Positions 56,559 to 64,000 of a stretch of 64,000 bases of DNA are shown piece by piece (the stretch's first letter is position 1; every line of letters starts with the position of its first letter). The stretch covers positions 3,730,501 through 3,794,500 of the forward strand of contig NC_081815.1 of assembly GCF_030704535.1 (NCBI RefSeq), in the 5' to 3' direction. Source of the DNA: Vitis vinifera (lineage: Eukaryota > Streptophyta > Magnoliopsida > Vitales > Vitaceae). The notes under the pieces are model-generated. The model was not told where the DNA came from and did not search any database. It saw only the letters and a list, made by a program, of their open reading frames with translations. Both the position numbers and the translations under genes were made by a program.

Positions 56559-59500
56559 TCAGAAAATGTACAAGCAGGCAATGGAAGTCAGCATTGAGGT
56601 CAACAATATAGACACGAGGTTCACACCATTGTTGTCAAGGATGCTGATTCCTGAAATCTTCCTCACTGTTGGTCCCGGTTTCCCAACAACCTTCAAAGAT
56701 GATCAGAAAACCTAATTTGAGCATTGATTTTCTAAGAATATTCAAAACAATACCGAAGTAGCAACAAAATAAACATTACTAAATAAATAATTTTGTAAAT
56801 TAATCACCAAGAAGCTGCAAGTTGAAGGGAAGAAGAAGAGCATGGATGGTAAAAAATAAACAGTAGTTCTACACAAAATGGAGGGAACTAAATAGCTGTT
56901 TGTGACAACTGATCTTGTGGTCAATACATGCAGCCACAACGCCATTAGGCCCATAAATAATGGCTCATGTTACGAGGCATTTTACCCTTTTACATTACCT
57001 AACATGGTTAAATGCATCATAAACCACAAAAGTAAATAAAAGTAAATCTAATTCACGTACCCATAATCTGTTTTCTAGAAAGTTTAAAATAAGACTCTAA
57101 TTTGTGGTCATAAATGGTTTGGAAGTAGGTACTAAAATGCTCCATTCATCCTACAGGATATTTCAATAGTTTGCATTCTTATATACGAATGGAACCCACC
57201 CTCTCCCTTTTTTGGGCAACAACAGCCTACTAGATAGTATGTTGTATATTTGCAAAGAAATTTGAATATGTTTAAGCGTGTACATAGGTAGGTAAACATA
57301 TACTTATTTTGGTATAAATGGATAATGGAAGCCAAAATGGTGGTAATTAAAATTTGACAGAATAGAAGCCCACCGAATTTTAAGTCATTTATGATAAATC
57401 GATCTGATAGTTCGCCCATGTGATTATGACAGTACACCCATATCCAATGGCTAATATTGACTAAAGGAGGTACTCCCAATATAATTTACCAAGGTTGAAC
57501 TTTATCATGATCACAAATAATATATCAAAGTAAATTGCTGAAGTTACCTTATTACGAACACTGCAGAATCCACTGTATTGAAGTGTTGCTCCCAATAGAG
57601 AATCTATTAGACTTCCACATAATCCGGCAACTGCAGAAAGTGGTATTACCAATAGCTGCTTCAAAGCTACATCAGAAGCACATTTTGTTGTGAAAAATCC
57701 AATGAGGACAAATGTAAGCCCAATGACACCACCAGCTGCAGTAGCTGCTAGGAGGCCTGTTTTTGTCACACCACCATTTGTACCCTTTCGAACAGGCTGA
57801 TAACCATGTGGGAAGACGTCAGGATTCAGAATCTCTATTGAGTTTGAGAAGCAAGTTAATATCCTTTTGTCTGCATAATTTTTAATAAAGGTACAAGGCA
57901 ATTTGTAAATCATCCAGAGAGGCTTTCAACATGACACACAAGGTCTTATGGGAAAATAATTTGCAGTATGTTGCAGGGTACATTGGAAAATCCATTAAAA
58001 GTGGTAGACACATCCTTCTCTCCACCTAGAGATACTCAAGGCTTAATTCTCATGAACTAATTATGTTATGCTCCAGCGGCTTATATGGATAAAACTGTGA
58101 GCACAAGTGTCATGCATTAAAAGCTTGCAACAAGTGCAAATTTAAAGGGTGGGGAAGTGCTTCAATAAGTTCTGTCAGATGAGAAAGTTAAGCAGCAACT
58201 AGAGCAAAAAATTGAATCCCTCAAGCAAGGTGACCATCATATGCCACCTCCTTCACTCCCTTAGCTATATTAAATGGTGGCAGCAGGCAATCAAAGACTA
58301 GTGCTTTCTCATCATAAATAGAAGTGAATGTGGGATTAGTAATGTGACAAGAATAAAAAATTCATTGCAGATGATATGAAGGGGAGAATATTAACCTTGA
58401 AGGTTGTGATTAATCGAGGCTGTGAATCACTGAGTATCCCAAGCTCTGAGGACCAAGTGTCTCCATTGCAGCAGGAGTAGTGACCAATAATTCCACCAAT
58501 CAGAGAAGTGATAAGACTTGATTCTTTTGAGTCCAAACACTTGTCCTGCCATCCAGTCAATCTCCAAAGAATCAAAGCCAAAACTGCACTGATGCCACTA
58601 TTGAAGAGAACTTGCTTCCTGAAAAGAAGAAATGGGGCTATCAATGTTCCTTTCTTCTAGCTTTGTCATCCAAAAGGCTTGGCATATTTTAATCCTATCT
58701 GAAAAGGGCACTAAGTATTAGTGTTTGCAAGTCAGATGATTCAGTTTTATCATAAATATTGGGTTTAAGTGATTTAAATTCCCACCTAAATAAGTTTGCT
58801 AAGGACGTATTAGTTTATCATCTAGTATTTTATCTTTAGATAATTAAGAATATCTTTATCGATTCTACAAATCATATCAGAAGGGGAGCACATACAGTCA
58901 CGATTCTCTCGAGAGTGACTATCTTTGAGCACCAAGACAAGACCTCAAACTATCATAACCAGGCTAGTGTAAGGTGCTGAAGTATGTTGTCGATGTATGC
59001 TAAGGTCTTATTGAACTCGTTGAGTCCTGCTTCTGGCTTGGGCAGGTGAGCAGCATCAAGGAGCTCTGCCTTGAGTACCATTGAGGCCTCCAACAACCAA
59101 TGTTGTGGGCATACAAGGAGATTCAGGAGTCCAGTGAAGGGTGGATGTACACATGAAGATGCTGCAATCTCTCAGCAGCATAGGATAACCCAAATTCCTT
59201 TCAGGATTCATTAATTATCCCTATCTTCAGTATGCAGTACGGCAGCACAGCCCACTTGGATTGATTAATAAACATTACAAGTTACTGTAATGACTAAACA
59301 ATTTTATCCGTCTGCAATGAATGGTCTGCTTTAAGAAGATGAATGTAAAAAGATTCAATGAACATAGAATGTCCTGGCAATTCAATATCAAACCCATGTC
59401 CCAGAAAATACTAAATGAATCATCTAAAAGTCTTTGAGAATAGTAATAAAAAAAACCAAAAGAGAAAATTTTTCATTGGTTAAGAATAACAAATGAAATC

Positions 59501-60141
59501 TCAACAAGAGTCTTGGGCATCAAGCAGAAAACCACCATTATAGTTATGGAGAAGAACAAATTAAAAGTCCCCATAGAAGCAACAACCCTTCAAAATTCTG
59601 ACCAAATTAAGCTTTTAAAACTTAAATCAATCCAATGGAAACGAAGTAATACCAATTCCTTTGACCACCCTCCTTGAAATCAGCATCAACGAGTCGCTTC
59701 TTTTCCTCTCCAAACTTGGTAAGCTTAGACGAAGTAAGAAAGAACGCAAGCAACATAGCTCCATACCTAAATAAATCATCAGAACACCCAAAAATCTAAG
59801 CAAAAACTCCAACAGCAATCCGTTTGGTCGCTGACACAAAACCACAAGAGAACACATTCAAACTAGAAACCCCACAAATGTTTTGCTACCATAATACCCG
59901 TTTCAAAAAAAAAAAAAAAAAGGATTGAAAAATTCTCAGCAACCAAACGGAGAAAAGAAAAATGAAAAAACTTGTACTAAAGAATCAAAGTGAACCTGTA
60001 TCCGACTCCAAAATGAATAGTCAAGACAGCGAAGCCGGCGAACGCTCCAGAAAGGTCGAGAGATTTTCTTCTGAATGATCTAATAGCGATTGCAGCTGAA
60101 AAGAGAATAGCTATGATTGGTTGGATCGGAAAATTCTCCAT
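56559..60141 (-). CDS. TMEM19/DUF92 family membrane protein (PGR-like)
   Basis: Five exons on the minus strand (60141-59996, 59766-59653, 58618-58396, 57796-57548, 56690-56559) join in frame with GT-AG borders to 287 residues, the expected length of this family (Arabidopsis PGR, At5g19930, from memory). Conserved segments are [82 protein letters not shown] and [13 protein letters not shown]. Hydrophobic helices are spread over the whole chain. DUF92 also includes plastid phytyl-phosphate kinase VTE6, so a membrane isoprenoid- or lipid-phosphate role is possible, but this member is TMEM19-like, not VTE6. The gene converges on the CYSTM gene and is tandem with the next minus-strand gene. Confidence 0.92.
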
Positions 60142-62227
60142 TTTCTCGGCGGTTCCACGAGACGTTTGACTCGGGTTCTATGAGAACTCCGGCACGGTCC
60201 TTCTGCTCTGCTGTTTGCTGCCTTCTGCCTTAATCTGCCTTTCTACTCCACACTTGAACACATAAAATAAAATTTTCCTAATAAGTATTTCTATTCATAT
60301 TTGTCACATTTTTTTGAATTTAAATAATTAAAAAATAAAAGAAAAGAAAATAAAAAAGAAATTTTAGAATTCATAAAATTAGATAAAAAGATATAATTTT
60401 TTTAATTCCGCTATATTAAACCATCCTAATATTTAAAATATGATTTTTATAAGGGGTAATATTTTTTTATTTTTATATTAAATTATATTTTGTTATTATT
60501 ATTATTATTAGATTCGATTTATTTATTTGGATTAAAATTGGACCCATAACTTTTTTATAAAAAAAAATTATATCTGAAAGTCTTATTTTAACACTAAATA
60601 ACTAAATATAAATTACATACCATATTGTTAAAAATAATTCAATAAATTCTTGGTTATTTTATTTTTCCACCCCTGTCCTTCCCAAATCCGTAGAACCAGA
60701 AAATTGTTGGGTCAGAATATACATGTACCTAACAGTGTCCCAAACCACATGCACCATAAATGTGGTAACCCTCCAACATACCAAATATGTGCGATAGAAA
60801 CGTTCAGGTGGTGGGCCTAGTGGCCAATGGTGGAACTCAAGAAATCTTATTGGTCTAAATCTTCGATATGCAATTCACTTTGCTTTAAAACAGTCGGTTG
60901 GGCTAAATTACAATACTGGAATTCATTATATGTTTGAATTCTCCATGTGAGTTGATAATTTGGCTATGACAAAAATGTATTGTAAATTATAAAAAGAAGG
61001 AAATAATAAATATTTTAAAATTAAGGAAAATAAATAGTATAATTTTTTATTTTTCATTTTTAAGAGTAAGACATGATTTGTGAAAGTAGATCAATCATTT
61101 TTATGAAATTCGATCACATCTAGAGAAGGTTTCGAGCCTCCTCTCCTAACTCTTATATTATAAATAGTTTGATAATTTGACAATGAAAGTGATCAATCTT
61201 GTTAATTTTTTTTTCAAAAATTTATGCAAGAATGTATTCTAAATTATAGAAATAAATAAATAATAAATATTTTAAAATTAAGAAAAATAAATATTATTTC
61301 CTAAACTTAGAGAATCAAATATTATTAATATTTAATTATTATTGATTTATGAAAATATTAATTGAAATAGATTCTTATCATTATTTTGTGTATTACCTTT
61401 ATCATCATCTTTGTATTAAAATCACCATTATGATAAAATGGAAAATCTACAATGTTATGTTTGAGGATTGTTTTCGTCTTACAAAGCAGTTTCTAATAAC
61501 TATTTTTTTTAAATTATTTTATGATATTTTGCAAAATATAAATTTATTTGAAAACTTAAAATATTTTTAACTTGCTTTTTATGCTTTTAAATATATATTT
61601 AAAATAACTTTTATATATATTGCTATATTTTTAATCATTTTCCATATTTGTATGATTATTTTTTAAAACAATTCTCAAAAAATAAATAAAAATAACTTAA
61701 AAACAATTAAAAGATTATCTAAAAACATTAAATCCAAATATATCACAGGGAATCCACATATTAGTTCACAATCCCCCAACTAGAAAGGCATACACAAAGG
61801 AAAGAGGCCGATGTTTATGTGGAAGCACAACAGCTTAGAAACCATTGGAAAAGGGAAAAAGAGGCTAAAATGAAGGCAAAACTTGGGACCTGTAAAAATG
61901 GACTCATTAAAATGTGAGGTAAAAGAAGCAGCCTGTGTTGCTTAAATACAAACTCGTCTCTATGATATGGGAGCCGTGAGATCATAATGCAGGGTTGTTG
62001 AAACTGGGTCCCGATCTCTGCTGACAATCAAAACCTTCAGGAGGAAAAAATGGAACCTTTTTGTTACACAACTCAGAAAAAGCACAGATAGACAAGAGAA
62101 TTCTTTACAAATTTAGGAGTCAGCACCTTCAAAATGGCATTCAAATGAACACAAGTTGAGGAAAAAGTAGTTACCAGACAAAATTTGGTAATATGGGCGA
62201 AATAATAATGAGAAGTGGGCCAAATGA
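60142..62227. other. Promoter of the TMEM19-like gene, AT-rich spacer, and 3' UTR of the next gene
   Basis: The region from 60142 to about 60260 is GC-richer and pyrimidine-rich on the minus strand, likely leader and promoter. (TTA)n sits at about 60494-60510. A block is duplicated at about 60970-61030 and 61228-61290 (AATGTATTGTAAATTATA / AATGTATTCTAAATTATA, then AATAAATATTTTAAAATTAA), about 260 bp apart. The last 400 bp are probably the 3' UTR of the minus-strand gene ending at 62228. No other gene was seen. Confidence 0.5.
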
Positions 62228-63843
62228 TCAACCAAATCTCCCTTTGCCTCTTCCTCTACCTCTTCCCCTGCCTCTTCCCCTTCCTCTATGACGAGTTCCC
62301 TGGTTCCTATCCTCATCTCTTTCATAATTGAACATGCTCATTCTTATATTCTCTGCTTCTGCCTTGTGAGTATCCCTCAGCACCTGAACAAATTGGAAAT
62401 CAATGGCATCAAACACTACCACAACTATAATCAATTTATCGTAACAACAATAGTATGTAACAAGAAAAAAGGGCACTCTAGCACATATTCTTTGATGCAT
62501 CACTTGATTTCTAAAAGGGTCCTACCATAGAGATACTCCAAGCAAAAAACCATCATGACCAGATAGTTTGTCAGCATTTTTTTTGAAAAATTTCAACATT
62601 TTCTCAAAATTTCAAAAACTACATCTAGTAGGAAAAAATGGATGGTCAGTGACAATGGCTCATTCAAAAAATATACGAGTATCTCTTTTATATTGCACCC
62701 GTTTATTATCATTTCTGATCTGCTTGTAGACTTTTTAAGGAGCTTCTAGGATTTTGATGATGATAAAAGATGGGTAGAAGCTGACATTATCTTCCACATC
62801 AAGTTGATTTTGAAGCTGCCATGCAAGATCCTCATCCCGGCTAACATCTGTAAGCTCATCTTTTATTGAAGTTTTTGGCCCAGCTTTTCTCTTTTCCCAT
62901 TCATCTAGAGTGTAGACTGGCGCCTCTTCTTGCTTCCCCTTTCCCCTATGTTTTCGACCTTTGGAATGCCGATCATCCCGATTTGGATTATTCATCTTCT
63001 GGAGAAGTTTTTGAGCAGCTGCTTGATTCTGAACAGGTACAGATTCAGCCACTATCAAAGTTACACATATTAACGTCAGTGCAGAAATTGAAACTCAAAA
63101 TTGAAGAAGTTCTGACATTAAATAAATAAATAAAAATATGCAACCATTTGAAACCACATTCTTACAAAACCCATTATTTTTGTCTCAGAGTAGTTTAGAT
63201 GTCCTTTTATTTTTCTACCAGCATTGATGATGAATCTCTTGACACTTTTTTTATAGGCTATGAATTTCAAAACTTACTCTCAATAAGTTACCAAGTTCAC
63301 ATTAGGAATTCAAGAAATGATCTCATTTCTAGTTTATATTATTAGCCTCGGAAAAGGTGGTCACTCCATTTTACATGACTACATGTTCTACAGAAACGCT
63401 ATTATACTAAACAAAACAAAGATTTGGGTCCCTACACTCAAATTTCCAAAATTATCCCCTTCATTTGTTAAATGCTCTTATTGAGTCCTGGAAATATTCA
63501 TTTCAACGGTTTTTTTTCCTCACTAAAGAGAAAATTCAATCCATGTAGCAAGCACCATCTGCTATAGAACTGAACATGAAATGTTCTCTTTCCTCTGAAT
63601 TCCAAATGCACCATAAGATAACAAAAGTAAAAAGGAAGTTTAGTTAGAACACAACTAAATGGGCACCTTCTTTTGGTCTCATTTCTGAGCTACTTGGTTT
63701 TTCTTCAGTTCTTTCAATAAGGGAGGCTGCTTTGAGATCATCCTCTGTATTTTCTGCTTTCAAATGAAGGTTATGATCTCTTCCCATTTGTCTAGTTTCC
63801 GCAACAGTTGGTCTCATGTTCTTGGATGTTGATCCATAGCAAG
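62228..63843 (-). CDS. 3' part of a TDRD3/DUF1767-like protein gene with an RG-rich tail (partial)
   Basis: Three exons on the minus strand join in frame: 63843-63667, 63051-62786 and 62383-62228, about 199 C-terminal residues. The gene continues beyond the right edge. The sequence is charged and hydrophilic: TEDDLKAASLIERTEEKPSS, NQAAAQKLLQKMN, a basic RHSKGRKHRGKGK block, VYTLDEWEKRKAG, then RDEDLAWQLQNQLDVEDN. It ends in an Arg-Gly tail (RGRGRGRGRGRGKGRFG then stop), typical of RNA-binding proteins. I recall plant DUF1767 (RMI1-N/TDRD3-like) proteins such as At5g19950 with such a C-terminus, next to the DUF92 gene At5g19930, which would match the neighbour here. The OB-fold domain that would prove it is outside the window. 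The donor after GATAAT (GTCAGC) is weak but keeps frame and phase. Confidence 0.72.
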
Positions 63844-64000
63844 CTGCAAATCATCACCTTCCCTTTATAAATTACATGTGTACCTGCCTTTGGAAATAAG
63901 CCAGCACTAGATTGCAATTATCATTGAAACTTTTGTCCCTACTACAACTGCTGACATATCAATTTATGTTTTTTTTCCCAATCTAGTCCCTGGATTAGTA
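63844..64000 (-). other. Probable intron of the TDRD3-like gene at the right edge
   Basis: Upstream of the acceptor GATTTGCAG there is no open frame continuing the protein, so the window appears to end within an intron. Confidence 0.4.

Overview
This is a 64-kb window of nuclear DNA from a flowering plant. Genes are split by GT-AG introns, intergenic DNA is very AT-rich with many poly-A/T and TA tracts, and retrotransposon and MITE-like debris lies between genes. Protein family versions (FATB, Aux/IAA, PP2A B', CYSTM, RING-H2) are those of a woody eudicot. Grapevine (Vitis) is my best guess from gene structure and repeat style, but this is inference. I see no bacterial-type operons, no CRISPR array and no convincing tRNA or rRNA gene.

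Layout. 1-176: 3' end of a GPI-anchored protein gene (+). 0.2-4.35 kb: AT-rich spacer with a hAT-like inverted-repeat element next to a Ty1/copia Gag fossil. 4357-8216: a 3.86-kb LTR-type unit with TG...CA ends and a 5-bp target duplication, carrying a decayed piece of a PPR-protein gene. 8786-11523 (-): membrane-bound RING-H2 E3 ligase gene in four coding exons. 11.5-18.7 kb: 5' leader region, then spacer. 19.1-24.5 kb (+): an ornithine decarboxylase (ODC) cluster with one intact intronless gene (22678-23916), one pseudogene with a 448-bp internal deletion, and one 3'-end fragment. 24.5-36.7 kb: gene-free, repeat-rich DNA with a three-copy MITE-like family, a 317-bp tandem repeat rich in TTGTAC, another MITE-like element, and the second copy of a dispersed repeat also found beside the ODC cluster. 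36.76-43.04 kb (+): FATB acyl-ACP thioesterase. 45.6-48.35 kb (+): Aux/IAA repressor. 50.1-54.34 kb (+): PP2A B' (B56) regulatory subunit. 55.4-55.7 kb (+): a 55-residue CYSTM gene. 56.56-60.14 kb (-): TMEM19/DUF92 membrane protein (PGR-like). 62.2 kb to the right edge (-): 3' part of a gene for an RGR-tailed, TDRD3/DUF1767-like protein.

The genes do not form one pathway. They cover ubiquitination, polyamine synthesis, plastid fatty-acid export, auxin response, phosphatase targeting and stress-linked membrane proteins. The most notable signals are the ODC cluster, whose intact copy has Lys where the classical enzyme has an active-site His next to the substrate-binding Asp; the gene fragment inside the LTR-type unit; and several unnamed repeat families. 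I did not find a clearly new biological system. All exon boundaries were read by eye from splice consensus, reading frame and family knowledge.
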